Shown: positions 50,530-60,423, counted from the stretch's first letter. The stretch: DNA of 64,000 bases from Aquimarina mytili (GCF_016735115.1 NZ_JAERQJ010000003.1:124001-188000), one strand, 5' to 3'. A program made the numbers and translations. The notes: generated by a model not told the origin, from the sequence alone.

Positions 50530-52449
50530 TTATAGTTGATTAAGTACAATTTTCGTTTGGTCTATTTTCTTTATATCTGATCTAAACTTTCTATATTCTT
50601 CGTATTTTTCTTTAGGGAAGGTTCCATCGATAATTTTCAAAAACCTTTTAAATTTAATTTGTGATTCTGTAATTTCTTCCAATTCATACATATATTGCCC
50701 AAATTCTGTTTCAATAGATTTTTTTTGAGGCAAACTTTTAAATGTATATCCTTTTGGCAGGTTAATAATATATTCGTCAGTATTAACATAGCCTCGTGAT
50801 ATAACCATAGAGGTTTTTCTATTCTCATATTTTGGTAAATTACTTTGATCACAACCAAAGAGATTTGGCGTTACCAATAAACGACTACCTACTTTTTTGG
50901 TATAGGATGGGCTAGATACTTTAATATTTTCAGTAAACTTGATTACATCTTTATCGTCATTTAGTTTTATTTCATTTATAGCTAAAGCATTTATATATCC
51001 CCAAAACTCTTTATACTCTAACTTCTGATCTTTTGTAGTTTCAAATTGAATGCCACTATTCCAGCTATACTCCAAACCTTCAGAAACTCTTTCTATATCC
51101 GCCGTCATAGATTTATCTATTTTTAAATTCACATTAGCTGTGGTTTTTAGAATATTTTCTTCAGGTTCATATTTCTTAGTTTTTTTTATTTTCCCTCCCT
51201 CTGGAGTAACAATTAAAACATTTCTGTTGTCTGTAAAATCTCCAATAAAATTGAAGGGCATGGTTTGGCTTGTACATTCCAGCCAAAGATCTTCGTCTTC
51301 TTCCGGAATATTTAGTATTACATGATTTCCTTGCATAGATGCAAACTCAGAATCAATATCCCTTTTATTTCTATCCCCATAAACCACTGCATAATAAGAA
51401 GGTATATCTTGGCTATCCAGTAACGCTTTTGTATAATTAGTTAGCGCTTTACAATCGCCGTATCCTAATCGATCCACGTCGCTAGCCAAAAAAGGCATCC
51501 AACCACCTATTCCTAATTGTACACTTACATATCTGGTTTTATCCTGGACGTATTGATAAATTAACTTTGCTTTTTCTTTATTGGTTTTTGCAGTCGCAAC
51601 TAATTCACTAACTTTTTTAATAGTTTCTTCAGGCAATTCATCTCGACCTGATAACAGTTCGTCAAATTGCCATTTTCCAAAAGATTTCCAATCAGTAGCA
51701 GCACCTTCAACACCTTCTAAAGAAAATTCATCTAAGGCAACTTTTGCAACAGGAACCAGGTCATAGAACGAAGGACTATAAGCTTCTTTTACCTTAGCCG
51801 AGACATTAGAAATGGAATAAGAAACTTCTTGACCTATTTTATTAGATTCTATAGAAAATCCATCAAAATTTGTTTCTTTTAATCGTATTGAAATGCTTGT
51901 TGGATTCAAAATCTTGAAACTCGATTTTTCAACACTTAAGCGATAAGTAAGAATTGGAATCCATGGTTCAATAAAGGCTGTTGAAGTAGTTTCAACTTCA
52001 CTTTCATATACCAATGTGTATGGATAACCTAAGGGAGTATATTCAAAATACTTTACACGATTATCATTCATTAATGAAAATTCATCGTAGGCACTTATAT
52101 CATTAAAATCTTTCTTTTTGTATTTTTTGATTTCGTTTCCTTTAGCATCATAAACCGTAGCTTCTATCTTTTTTATTTTTACCGACGAGCTATAGGGCTC
52201 ATATGAATCCGCATAACCTTTACCGTCTTTATTGAGTACTGTTACAATTCTCTTAGTTTTTGTGGTTACAGAATTAATCGAATTAATTTCAACAATAACC
52301 TCTTCAGATCTAACCACAGCATTTGCATTTTGGGTAAGTGCCGAATCAATACGTGAAATCTGTAATTCTGGTTTTTCCTGGGCAGTAGCAACTTTAAAAA
52401 AAATCAATAAGGTAACTACCACGAAATAGCGTAGTGTTTTATTTTGCAT
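50530..52449 (-). CDS. Exported DUF3857 protein with transglutaminase-like domain
   Basis: A 639-residue protein with a signal peptide (cleavage near residue 23, ATAQ). The DUF3857 domain spans about 40-235 and the transglutaminase-like domain about 270-400. The catalytic Cys is present (Cys333 in LGYGDCKALTNY), with a His in QGNHVILNI as the next triad member and an acidic residue in DLWLECTSQ. The C-terminal part is a beta-rich domain. Proteins of this class are common in Bacteroidota; the substrate is unknown. It lies 18 bases upstream of its paralogue and 24 bases after dtd. Confidence 0.87.
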   Translation of the reverse strand: MQNKTLRYFVVVTLLIFFKVATAQEKPELQISRIDSALTQNANAVVRSEEVIVEINSINSVTTKTKRIVTVLNKDGKGYADSYEPYSSSVKIKKIEATVYDAKGNEIKKYKKKDFNDISAYDEFSLMNDNRVKYFEYTPLGYPYTLVYESEVETTSTAFIEPWIPILTYRLSVEKSSFKILNPTSISIRLKETNFDGFSIESNKIGQEVSYSISNVSAKVKEAYSPSFYDLVPVAKVALDEFSLEGVEGAATDWKSFGKWQFDELLSGRDELPEETIKKVSELVATAKTNKEKAKLIYQYVQDKTRYVSVQLGIGGWMPFLASDVDRLGYGDCKALTNYTKALLDSQDIPSYYAVVYGDRNKRDIDSEFASMQGNHVILNIPEEDEDLWLECTSQTMPFNFIGDFTDNRNVLIVTPEGGKIKKTKKYEPEENILKTTANVNLKIDKSMTADIERVSEGLEYSWNSGIQFETTKDQKLEYKEFWGYINALAINEIKLNDDKDVIKFTENIKVSSPSYTKKVGSRLLVTPNLFGCDQSNLPKYENRKTSMVISRGYVNTDEYIINLPKGYTFKSLPQKKSIETEFGQYMYELEEITESQIKFKRFLKIIDGTFPKEKYEEYRKFRSDIKKIDQTKIVLNQL

Positions 52450-52473
52450 ATAAATTTATTTTGGGGGTAAGGT

Positions 52474-52926
52474 TTATTCTTTACTTTTGGTATCAACAAT
52501 TATGGTAACTGGTCCATCGTTAAGTAATGATATTTTCATATCGGCGCCAAATATACCTGTTCCAACTTTTTTACCCAAATCCTTTTCGAATTGTTTGATA
52601 AAATCCTGGTATAATGGTATTGCAACATCGGGCTTAGCCGCCCTAATATAACTTGGCCGATTTCCTTTTTTTGTACTCGCATGAAGTGTAAACTGACTTA
52701 CAACAATGGCTTCTCCAGCAATATCAAGTATACTTTTGTTCATAATATCATTTTCATCTCCGAATATTCTTAATCGTGTTATTTTTCCTGACAGCCATTC
52801 AATATCTTCTTGATTATCGGTATCTTCAATTCCAATCAGAATAAGTAAACCTTCAGCTATCCTCGAAATTATTTCATTATCAACAGTTACCGAGGCTTCG
52901 GAAACTCTTTGAATTACAGCTCTCAT
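52474..52926 (-). CDS. dtd: D-aminoacyl-tRNA deacylase Dtd
   Basis: Removes D-amino acids (and glycine from tRNA-Ala) from mischarged tRNAs. The 150-residue protein has the family's MRAVIQRVSEASVTV start, the first active-site motif SQFTLHASTKKGNRPSY (about 78-94, SQFTL) and the C-terminal NDGPVTIIVDT (GPVT, cis Gly-Pro pair). Length is standard. It lies between rsgA (117 bases) and the DUF3857 gene (24 bases). Confidence 0.96.
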   Translation of the reverse strand: MRAVIQRVSEASVTVDNEIISRIAEGLLILIGIEDTDNQEDIEWLSGKITRLRIFGDENDIMNKSILDIAGEAIVVSQFTLHASTKKGNRPSYIRAAKPDVAIPLYQDFIKQFEKDLGKKVGTGIFGADMKISLLNDGPVTIIVDTKSKE

Positions 52927-53042
52927 TTATTCTTTTCTTCTATTTATTATGCAAGTTTACGTTGTTTGAGTTTCATTTTTTGAAACTGAGATTTTTTTTT
53001 CAAAAAAATGTTTTGACAGGAGTCTAATAGTAGTAAGAACAA

Positions 53043-54002
53043 CTATTCTTCATCATAATTATTTTTTCGATAATGCTCTTCTTCTCCTTCAAGTATTTGC
53101 AAATAACTTCTATACCTTGACCAAGCTACTTCTTCATTATTCAAAGCTTCCTTAACAGCACATTTTGGTTCATTTATATGAAGACAGTTATTAAATTTGC
53201 ATTTTGATTTTAACTCGAAAAATTCTGGAAAATAATCTCCCAATTCTTCTTTATCCATATCGACCACACCAAATCCTTTGATCCCTGGAGTATCGATAAT
53301 TCTTGCCTTAAAAGTAAGATCAAACATTTCTGCAAAAGTGGTTGTATGTTGTCCTTGCTGGTGTTGTTCGCTTATTTCTGCAGTTCGTAAAGACAATCCG
53401 GGTTCAATCGTATTAATTAATGTCGATTTTCCAACCCCACTATGACCAGAAAACATACTTACTTTATCGACCATTATGCTCTTCACTTTATCAACATTCT
53501 TACCAGTTTTAGCAGAAATACCAATACATTCATATCCTATTTTTCTATATAAAGCAGCCAGGTATTTAACCTCCAACAATTCATCATCTGTATAGGTATC
53601 AATCTTATTAAATAGCAATACCGCTTTTATTCCATAAGCCTCGGCAGTGACCAAAAATCGATCTATAAATGCAGTAAACGTTGGTGGATTGTTAAGTGTA
53701 ACTAATAAAAAAACTACATCTATGTTTGCTGCGATGATATGAGTCTGCTTAGATAACTTTACAGATTTTCTTACAATATAATTTTGACGCTCGTGTATAT
53801 GCTCAATAACTCCAGTAACTTTATCGCTCTTGGTTTCTAGCTTAAAATCAACTTTATCTCCTACTGCAACAGGATTAGTGCTCTTGATATCCTGGATTCT
53901 AAACTTACCTTTTATACGGCAATCATACACTGTTCCGTCTTCTGTTTTCACAGTGTACCAGCTTCCAGTAGATTTATAAACTATACCCGTTATCATAAAC
54001 AC
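53043..54002 (-). CDS. rsgA: Ribosome small subunit-dependent GTPase RsgA
   Basis: A circularly permuted GTPase that acts late in 30S assembly. Order of parts in the 319-residue protein: OB fold (about 3-70), G4 LLFNKID (about 129-135), G5 SAKTG, G1 GHSGVGKSTLIN (about 177-188), G3 DTPGIKGFG (about 223-231), and a zinc-binding C-terminal part with CKFNNCLHINEPKC. The start may be the ATG at 54002 or the second Met at 53996. It is divergent from the gene at 54136. Confidence 0.95.
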   Translation of the reverse strand: MFMITGIVYKSTGSWYTVKTEDGTVYDCRIKGKFRIQDIKSTNPVAVGDKVDFKLETKSDKVTGVIEHIHERQNYIVRKSVKLSKQTHIIAANIDVVFLLVTLNNPPTFTAFIDRFLVTAEAYGIKAVLLFNKIDTYTDDELLEVKYLAALYRKIGYECIGISAKTGKNVDKVKSIMVDKVSMFSGHSGVGKSTLINTIEPGLSLRTAEISEQHQQGQHTTTFAEMFDLTFKARIIDTPGIKGFGVVDMDKEELGDYFPEFFELKSKCKFNNCLHINEPKCAVKEALNNEEVAWSRYRSYLQILEGEEEHYRKNNYDEE

Positions 54003-54135
54003 AAAGATGCAAATATTAAAAATTTTTGATGCTTTTTTTCTTAATTAAAAAAAATAACGTATCCTTGGCCAATTATATTTATGGCATGAAAATTGGAATA
54101 TGCCCTATTTTTAACATTAATTTAAAACCTATTTT

Positions 54136-54591
54136 ATGAAAAAAAGTATTTTATTTATTGCCTTAATTCTTGCTGGATTAAACACTTCTTTTGCACAAGA
54201 CAAGTACGAATACCAACTTGTAACTGTAGTTGAATCTATTGTTCCTAATGGTTTAGGAAGATCAAGAATGATTACTACTAATGACAAACGTAATTACAAA
54301 GATTTTACTTCTACACGTTCTGAAGAGAACAATGACAGAAACAAATCTGACCGTGGTGATATTCGTGTTAAAGGTTTTGACGAAACTAAACTTTTAAACT
54401 TCTTCAACATCGGTGGAATTCGTTTTCAAAACATTGCTGCAAATGACGCAATCGTAACTTCAAAAATTAACACCATGGCTTCTGAAGGATGGGAGTTAGC
54501 TTTTGTTAACAGTGGCGTTGAAGGCTATGCAGGAAAAGGTGACAAAAACGGAATTTATATTACTCGTTATACTTTTAGAAGAAAAATATAA
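54136..54591 (+). CDS. Small exported protein, possibly DUF4177-like
   Basis: A 151-residue protein with a clear signal peptide (MKKSILFIALILAGLNTSFAQ). The mature part begins DKYEYQLVTVVESIVPNGLGRSRM and ends SEGWELAFVNSGVEGYAGKGDKNGIYITRYTFRRK. The YEYQ ... EGWEL ... YTFRRK pattern recalls DUF4177-type small proteins, but this is tentative. Codon use looks highly expressed (consistent AAC/ACT/CGT choices), and the gene has its own terminator, so it may be an abundant periplasmic protein. Confidence 0.75.
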   Translation: MKKSILFIALILAGLNTSFAQDKYEYQLVTVVESIVPNGLGRSRMITTNDKRNYKDFTSTRSEENNDRNKSDRGDIRVKGFDETKLLNFFNIGGIRFQNIAANDAIVTSKINTMASEGWELAFVNSGVEGYAGKGDKNGIYITRYTFRRKI

Positions 54592-54609
54592 TTATTATAA
54601 GTTCTTTTT

Positions 54610-54644
54610 AAAATCGCCTTCTGATTATCTCAGAAGGCGATTTT
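54610..54644. terminator. Bidirectional terminator between the small exported protein gene and the aromatic operon
   Basis: AAAATCGCCTTCTGA (54610-54624) and TCAGAAGGCGATTTT (54630-54644) make a perfect 15-bp stem with a 5-base loop, flanked by an A-rich left side and eight T on the right. It lies between two convergent stop codons (54591 and 54647). Confidence 0.9.
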
Positions 54645-54646
54645 TT

Positions 54647-55729
54647 TTATCCTCTTGCAACCTTTTTCTGATGATTAATTGACTCTTGATGAATTGCCTT
54701 ATAAATTCTAAGCATAAACTCTTCACTTAATCCTTTTTCTTCACCTTCTAGAATCATTTTTCCTAGGATTTCATTCCATCGTTTAGATTGAAGAATTGCA
54801 ACATTCTGCTTCGCTTTCACCTTACCAATCTCGTCAGAAATTTTCATTCTTTTCGATAACACTTCCAACAATTGATTATCCGCAATATCAATCTTAGCTC
54901 TCAATTCGCTTAATGCTTTTTGGTACGCTTCATCAACACCAACTTCTTTACGAATTTTTAAATCTTTCATATACTGAATTAATTTTTCCGGCGTAATTTG
55001 TTGTTTTGCATCACTCCACGCATTATCAGGATCATAATGCGTTTCAACGATCAATCCATCAAAATTTAGATCTAAAGCCGTTTGTGAAAGATCAAAAATT
55101 AACTCCCTGTTTCCTGCAATATGTGATGGATCTAGTATCAATGGTAAATCTGGAAAACGATTTTGTAAATCGATAGGGATTTGCCATTCTGGGATATTAC
55201 GATATTTTGTCTTTTCGTAAGTAGAGAACCCTCTATGAATAACCCCTAAGTTTTTAACATCTGCCGTATAAAAACGCTCAACTGCACCAAGCCATAGAGA
55301 AAGATCAGGATTGATTGGATTCTTGATTAAAACAGGATTATCAATCCCTTTACATGCATCAGCAATATCTTGAACGATAAAAGGAGACACTGTACTTCTA
55401 GCTCCAATCCATAAAACATCTACTCCATGTTCTAACGCAAGTTCTACATGATGCGGATTTGCAACTTCTGTTGCGATTTTTAGCCCGGTTTCCTCTTTTG
55501 CGCGCTGTAACCACTTTAGCCCTAATGCACCAACTCCTTCAAAATTACCAGGTCTAGTTCTTGGCTTCCAAATTCCTGCTCGCAATACTGTAGCATCAGA
55601 GTCTTTTAACTGATGTGCAATTTTCAATACTTGATCTTCGGTCTCTGCACTACACGGACCACCAATCACCAATGGATGATCTAAATTGTATTCATCCAAC
55701 CAGTTTCTAAGTTCTTTTTTATTCTCCAT
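54647..55729 (-). CDS. Bifunctional DAHP synthase/chorismate mutase
   Basis: A 360-residue fusion. The N-terminal part (about 1-255) is a type I-beta (KDO8P-like) 3-deoxy-7-phosphoheptulonate synthase with VIGGPCSAET, RAGIWKPRTRPGNFEG, LIKNPINPD, HRGFSTYEKTKYRN and LDPSHIAGNRELI; it starts the shikimate pathway from PEP and erythrose-4-phosphate. The C-terminal part (about 268-355) is an AroQ-type chorismate mutase (LRAKIDIADNQLLEVLSKRMKISDEIGKVK). The fused mutase may give allosteric control by prephenate or products, as known for this architecture. It is the last gene of the four-gene aromatic operon. Confidence 0.94.
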   Translation of the reverse strand: MENKKELRNWLDEYNLDHPLVIGGPCSAETEDQVLKIAHQLKDSDATVLRAGIWKPRTRPGNFEGVGALGLKWLQRAKEETGLKIATEVANPHHVELALEHGVDVLWIGARSTVSPFIVQDIADACKGIDNPVLIKNPINPDLSLWLGAVERFYTADVKNLGVIHRGFSTYEKTKYRNIPEWQIPIDLQNRFPDLPLILDPSHIAGNRELIFDLSQTALDLNFDGLIVETHYDPDNAWSDAKQQITPEKLIQYMKDLKIRKEVGVDEAYQKALSELRAKIDIADNQLLEVLSKRMKISDEIGKVKAKQNVAILQSKRWNEILGKMILEGEEKGLSEEFMLRIYKAIHQESINHQKKVARG

Positions 55730-55764
55730 CTCTATTATACTTTATTTTTTATACTTTATTTTAA

Positions 55765-56613
55765 TTATGAAATTCCTTTCAATATGGTTTTAATATGATT
55801 TGTATCTTTCATCTCATTATAAATTGTATCAAAATCATCATTTTCTATTAACTCTTTAAACTGAGTGAGATTAGCTATATATTCTTCTAATGTTTCAACA
55901 ACATTATCTTTATTTTGTTTAAAAATTGGAGCCCACATGGCAGGAGAGCTTTTTGCTAAACGAACAGTCGATGCAAAACCACTGCCTGCCATATCAAAAA
56001 TATCTCGTTCATTCTTTTCTTTTTCTATTACAGTTTTACCTAACATAAAGGAACTAATATGCGAAAGATGAGAAACATATGCTATATGCTTATCATGAGA
56101 AGCCGGATCCATATACCTGATCCTCATTCCTAATCTAGAAAAAATTTCCATTCCTCTTTCTTGCAACTTAAAGGCCGTTTTTTCTACCTCACAAATTATA
56201 TTCGTTTTACCTCTATATAAATTTGCAATTGCAGCCTGCGGTCCAGAGAATTCTGTTCCGGCTATGGGATGAGTTGCCAAATAGTTTCTTCGTTTCGGGT
56301 GTTCAGAAATAATTTCACAAAGTTTTTTCTTGGTCGAACCTACGTCAAAAACCAAACAACTATCATTTATTTTATCCAAAACCACGGGCAACAACTCTAC
56401 TGTAGCATCAACCGGAATTGCGACAATTACCACATCAGCTTCGTCCAAATTATCAAAGCTCGATTTTTGATCAATCAATCCTAACGATAACGCCTTATCC
56501 AGGTTTTCTTCGCTACGATCGATACCGAAGATGGTAGCCTCGTTAAAAGATGCTTTAATATCGATGGTAAAAGAACCTCCTATTAACCCGATTCCGATTA
56601 CAAACACTTTCAT
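55765..56613 (-). CDS. tyrA: Prephenate dehydrogenase
   Basis: Oxidative decarboxylation of prephenate to 4-hydroxyphenylpyruvate for tyrosine synthesis. The 282-residue protein begins with a Rossmann motif VFVIGIGLIGGSF, has DVGSTKK (about 110-116) and the catalytic-His segment ATHPIAGTEFSGPQAA (about 134-149), followed by a helical dimerisation domain. There is no ACT domain, so feedback control may act elsewhere. Its start overlaps the aminotransferase stop by 4 bases. Confidence 0.94.
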   Translation of the reverse strand: MKVFVIGIGLIGGSFTIDIKASFNEATIFGIDRSEENLDKALSLGLIDQKSSFDNLDEADVVIVAIPVDATVELLPVVLDKINDSCLVFDVGSTKKKLCEIISEHPKRRNYLATHPIAGTEFSGPQAAIANLYRGKTNIICEVEKTAFKLQERGMEIFSRLGMRIRYMDPASHDKHIAYVSHLSHISSFMLGKTVIEKEKNERDIFDMAGSGFASTVRLAKSSPAMWAPIFKQNKDNVVETLEEYIANLTQFKELIENDDFDTIYNEMKDTNHIKTILKGIS

Positions 56614-57767
56614 ACTTTTACCTTCAATCTGTTTATAGCTTCTTTTATATTTTCTTTACTCACACATAACGAAAAACGGATATACCCTTTACCATTACTT
56701 CCAAAAATATCTCCTGGTGCGATGAAAATATCGTTCTGATAAAGTATATTATCAATAAAATCAACTGCATTGACTCCTTCTGGTAATTTTGCCCAAACAA
56801 ACATTCCTTTAGCCGTTTTATCGTAAGTACATTCTAAAAGATTTGTCAACTCCCATATTAATTCTCTTCTTTCTTTATAGATCGTATTAATCTTTTCAAA
56901 CCAACCATTAGACATCTTTAATGCCGCTATTGCTCCTTTTTGGATACCCTGAAACATTCCACTATCCATATTACTTTTCACTTTTAGGATGGCTTCAATT
57001 TTATCAGCACTACCACTAACCATACCCACACGCCATCCAGCCATATTGAAAGTTTTGCTTAAAGAATTTAATTCTAAAGCAACTTCTTTAGCTCCATCTA
57101 TTGACAAAATACTCAACGGACTGGCATTAAGGATGAAACTATATGGATTATCTTTAACAAGTAGAATACTATGTTTTTTAGCAAAATCAATCATTTTCTT
57201 AAACATCTCTACATTTCCTGAAGCTCCTGTAGGCATATTTGGGTAATTCACCCACATGATTTTCACTTTACTCAAATCCATTTTTGAAAGGCTATGAAAA
57301 TCAGGCTCCCAACCATTTTCTTCTATTAAATCATAAAAAATTGGTTTCGCTCCCACCAAATTAGTAACAGAAGTATACGTCGGGTACCCTGGATTAGGTA
57401 CCAAAACCTCATCCCCTGGATTAAGATATGCTAATGAAATATGCATGATACCTTCTTTGGATCCCATCAAAGGAAGAATTTCGTTATCAGGATTTAGAGA
57501 CACCTTGAACTTATCATTATAAAAATCCGATATCGCATGACGAAGTTCTGGTAACCCTTGATAGCTCTGATATTTATGTGCACCATCGGTCACTACAGCT
57601 TCTTTTATCGCTTGAACCACTTCTTTTGGTGGATCCAAATCAGGACTACCAATTGCCATATTGAGAATTGGTTTCCCTGAGGCTGCAAGCTCTCTAACTT
57701 CTCTTAATTTTTTAGAGAAATAATATTCCTCTACTGTCTCTAATCTTTTTGCCGTTTGAATGCTCAT
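56610..57767 (-). CDS. Class I/II PLP-dependent aminotransferase, aromatic operon
   Basis: A 385-residue fold-type I aminotransferase. Visible marks are MAIGSPDLDPPKEV, the VPNPGYPTYTSV segment, WVNYPNMPTGA, KDNPYSF, the PLP-Lys motif SLSKTFNMAGWRVG (Lys near residue 233) and the C-terminal YIRFSL Arg that binds the substrate carboxylate. It lies between prephenate dehydratase and prephenate dehydrogenase, with 4-base overlaps on both sides. So it probably transaminates phenylpyruvate and 4-hydroxyphenylpyruvate, or prephenate itself. A role on another keto acid, such as LL-DAP aminotransfer, cannot be excluded. Confidence 0.9.
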   Translation of the reverse strand: MSIQTAKRLETVEEYYFSKKLREVRELAASGKPILNMAIGSPDLDPPKEVVQAIKEAVVTDGAHKYQSYQGLPELRHAISDFYNDKFKVSLNPDNEILPLMGSKEGIMHISLAYLNPGDEVLVPNPGYPTYTSVTNLVGAKPIFYDLIEENGWEPDFHSLSKMDLSKVKIMWVNYPNMPTGASGNVEMFKKMIDFAKKHSILLVKDNPYSFILNASPLSILSIDGAKEVALELNSLSKTFNMAGWRVGMVSGSADKIEAILKVKSNMDSGMFQGIQKGAIAALKMSNGWFEKINTIYKERRELIWELTNLLECTYDKTAKGMFVWAKLPEGVNAVDFIDNILYQNDIFIAPGDIFGSNGKGYIRFSLCVSKENIKEAINRLKVKV

Positions 57768-58594
57768 CCGTTTTGGTTTTTATATTCTCCCAGTACTTTT
57801 AATTCTAAGGCCATTATCTTCAAAATTGACATTGCTTTTTCATAATCTTTGTAGTCCTTAAATGTAACATCTACAAAGAATGAATATTTCCATGGCATAT
57901 CGATAATCGGTAACGACTGTATTTTGGTAAGATTCAAATTACAATCACTCATTACATTAAGCACTGTAGCCAAGCTTCCTCTTTTATGATCTGTAAGAAA
58001 TTTCAAAGATGCTTTGTTGACCTCCTTTTTATTAACCCCAGAATCTTCTCGGGTGTTTAAAATAAAAAAGCGGGTACTATTAGACTTTATAGTCTGAATC
58101 TCTTTGGCTAGAATGTCTAAGTTGTAAATATTAGCTGCAGTTTCTCCAGCTACTGCTGCGATGCCTTTTAGTTTTTGTTCATGAATCCTTTTTGCAACAT
58201 CTGCAGTATCTGCGTCCTCTACCAATTTGATATGAGGCTGTCCTCTAAAAAACTCTTTACACTGTAACAAAGCCATTGGATGGGAATACACTTCTTTTAT
58301 ATCCGAAATCTTTTGCCCTTCTAACGCCATTAAACAATGATGAATAGGCAAGAAATACTCGCCACTAATAGTAAGATCATGCTCATCGATATATGCATAA
58401 TTAGGAATGATTGACCCTGCTATAGAATTCTCAATTGCCATCACTGCATCTGTACTTTTTTGGTTCTCAAGACTATGCACTAATTCTTGAAATGACATAC
58501 ATTCGTCAACATCTATACCTTCACCAAAGTATGCTTGGGCTACTCCGTGGTGATACGAGCCTTTTATTCCTTGTATGGCAATTTTTCTTTCCAT
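57764..58594 (-). CDS. pheA: Prephenate dehydratase
   Basis: Converts prephenate to phenylpyruvate. The 276-residue protein has the PDT domain (about 1-180: IQGIKGSYHHGVAQAYFG, MAIENSIAGSIIPNY, the catalytic-Thr motif region NSTRFFIL) and a C-terminal ACT domain (about 195-270: KHRGSLATVLNVMSDCNLNLTKIQSLPI), which normally binds phenylalanine for feedback inhibition. It lacks a fused chorismate mutase; that activity is supplied by the DAHP synthase fusion three genes downstream. First gene of the aromatic operon. Confidence 0.94.
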   Translation of the reverse strand: MERKIAIQGIKGSYHHGVAQAYFGEGIDVDECMSFQELVHSLENQKSTDAVMAIENSIAGSIIPNYAYIDEHDLTISGEYFLPIHHCLMALEGQKISDIKEVYSHPMALLQCKEFFRGQPHIKLVEDADTADVAKRIHEQKLKGIAAVAGETAANIYNLDILAKEIQTIKSNSTRFFILNTREDSGVNKKEVNKASLKFLTDHKRGSLATVLNVMSDCNLNLTKIQSLPIIDMPWKYSFFVDVTFKDYKDYEKAMSILKIMALELKVLGEYKNQNG

Positions 58595-58702
58595 TTATAT
58601 ACTTTATTCTTTTTTCTTTTATCTGACAGAATCATCAACAACATTTTGACCACTATTAACGTATTCGACATAGCATATTTCAAACGTTTTAAATTTTCTT
58701 AT

Positions 58703-58733
58703 CAAAAAAAAATCCCGATTTTTCATCGGGATT
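58703..58733 (-). terminator. Isolated terminator-like hairpin upstream of pheA
   Basis: AATCCCGAT (58711-58719), loop TTTTC, ATCGGGATT (58725-58733): a perfect 9-bp stem followed on the minus strand by a T-run (58703-58710). The nearest upstream minus-strand gene, kbl, ends 446 bases away, so the transcript it ends is not obvious. Confidence 0.7.
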
Positions 58734-59179
58734 CTAACTATATTTTAAAACTATTATTTACATAGCTATCCCGACCTTACTTTTAAAATAAAAGAAGAAA
58801 AAATAAAATCGGTTCCAAGTAAATAAATTGTTCATTGTTGTCTTTTATAACACTGCTAAAGTAGCTAAAACTATCACCATTCAAAATATTTTTTTGGTTT
58901 TTTTCACCGCTTTTAATGTATTATCATCAAATTCTAAATAATTACAACACATCAATACAATTATCTAAACAAAAGATATAAACCTTTGACAATCTTCTAT
59001 TATTTAACCCACTAACAAACGTTCGTGAACTCAACAATATCAGGCAATTACAAAAAAAAGAGACCAAGCCTCCTATTCGAAACTTAAAAAAACGACACAT
59101 TTGCCTCTCTTTAAAATAGAATCAGCAAAACTTCATTTTAAAATACCAATGGAACTATACCTAAAATGGTATTCACTAC
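58734..59179. other. Long gap between pheA and kbl; possible small RNA or long 3' region
   Basis: No protein gene of reasonable length is seen on either strand. The stretch is AT-rich with one weak stem near the kbl stop (AATACCA 59142-59148 with TGGTATT 59167-59173). The strong terminator at its left end suggests that a minus-strand transcript crosses or arises in it: either the 3' untranslated part of kbl or a small RNA. I found no exact TAnnTTTG promoter on the minus strand here. Confidence 0.3.
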
Positions 59180-60367
59180 CTATACCACTCCTAGTTCTTT
59201 ACCAACCTTAGTAAAAGCTTTTACAGCTTTTTCAAGATGATGGCGTTCATGACCAGCCGATAATTGCACTCTAATTCTTGCCTTTCCTTTAGGCACAACC
59301 GGGTAAAAGAATCCAATTACATATATACCTTCTTCTAATAATTTGGCTGCAAATTCTTGAGCTAATTTTGCATCATATAACATTACTGGTACTATAGGAT
59401 GATCTCCTGGAATAATATCAAACCCAGCATTTGTCATTTCTGCTCTGAAATACTTAGTATTTTCTTCTAATGTATCACGTAGTTTGGTAGAAGAACTTAA
59501 CACATCTAAGACTTTGATTGACGCCCCAACAATTGATGGCGCGACTGTATTTGAAAACAAATAGGGTCTTGAACGCTGTCTTAACATATCAACAATTTCT
59601 TTTCTGGCCGCCGTAAACCCTCCAGAAGCACCTCCTAAAGCCTTACCATAAGTACCTGTAATAATATCTATACGGCCCATCACATTGCGATATTCATGAG
59701 TTCCTCGTCCGGTTTTTCCAAGAAACCCCGTAGAATGGCACTCGTCGATCATTACCATAGCACCATATTTATCTGCCAGATCACAAATTTTATCTAATTG
59801 AGCTATTGTTCCATCCATAGAAAAAGATCCATCGGTAACGATAAGTTTTCTTCTTGCATCTGCAGCTTGCTTTAATTGTTTTTCAAGATCTACCATGTTA
59901 TTGTGCTCATACCTAAAGCGTCTTGCCTTACATAACCGTATACCATCTATTATAGAGGCATGATTTAATGCATCAGAAATGATTGCATCATCAGGTCCTA
60001 GTATTGGTTCAAACACTCCTCCATTAGCATCAAAAGCAGCGGCGTATAAAATACAGTCTTCCATACCTAAAAACTCTGCGGTCTTTTGTTCTAATTCTTT
60101 ATGTATATCCTGAGTTCCACAAATGAAACGCACAGATGACAAACCATACCCATGAGAGTCGATTGCTTTTTTACCTGCTTCAATCACATCAGGATGAGAA
60201 GAAAGTCCTAAATAATTATTAGCACAAAAATTCAACACATCTTTTACTTTAGTCGTATCTATTTCTGCTCCTTGCGGGGTGGTAATTATTCGCTCTGATT
60301 TATATAAGCCTGCAGCTTTTATTTCATCAAGTTCTTTTTGTAAATCTTCTTTTATATTTGAAAACAT
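59180..60367 (-). CDS. kbl: Glycine C-acetyltransferase (2-amino-3-ketobutyrate CoA ligase)
   Basis: PLP enzyme that cleaves 2-amino-3-oxobutyrate with CoA to glycine and acetyl-CoA, the second step of threonine breakdown. The 395-residue protein shows [30 protein letters not shown], the DGSFSMDG motif, [11 protein letters not shown] (the Asp-x-x-His PLP pair) and the Lys242 site [14 protein letters not shown]. Length fits E. coli Kbl (398). It follows the threonine dehydrogenase gene after 56 bases in the same orientation, so the two steps are probably co-expressed. Confidence 0.96.
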   Translation of the reverse strand: MFSNIKEDLQKELDEIKAAGLYKSERIITTPQGAEIDTTKVKDVLNFCANNYLGLSSHPDVIEAGKKAIDSHGYGLSSVRFICGTQDIHKELEQKTAEFLGMEDCILYAAAFDANGGVFEPILGPDDAIISDALNHASIIDGIRLCKARRFRYEHNNMVDLEKQLKQAADARRKLIVTDGSFSMDGTIAQLDKICDLADKYGAMVMIDECHSTGFLGKTGRGTHEYRNVMGRIDIITGTYGKALGGASGGFTAARKEIVDMLRQRSRPYLFSNTVAPSIVGASIKVLDVLSSSTKLRDTLEENTKYFRAEMTNAGFDIIPGDHPIVPVMLYDAKLAQEFAAKLLEEGIYVIGFFYPVVPKGKARIRVQLSAGHERHHLEKAVKAFTKVGKELGVV

Positions 60368-60423
60368 GCTTTTATTTTTTGTTCTTTAGAATCTAGTTTT
60401 ATCATTTCTCTTTTGATTTAGTA

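Noticed and set aside
52969..52987. AGTTTCA-TTTTT-TGAAACT hairpin between rsgA and dtd
   Set aside because: Short AT-rich stem without a T-run on the minus strand, where both neighbouring genes lie; too weak to call a terminator.
58595..58702. Leader peptide for attenuation of the aromatic operon
   Set aside because: No short frame with clustered Phe, Tyr or Trp codons was found in front of pheA, and the nearby hairpin ends an upstream transcript rather than the operon leader.
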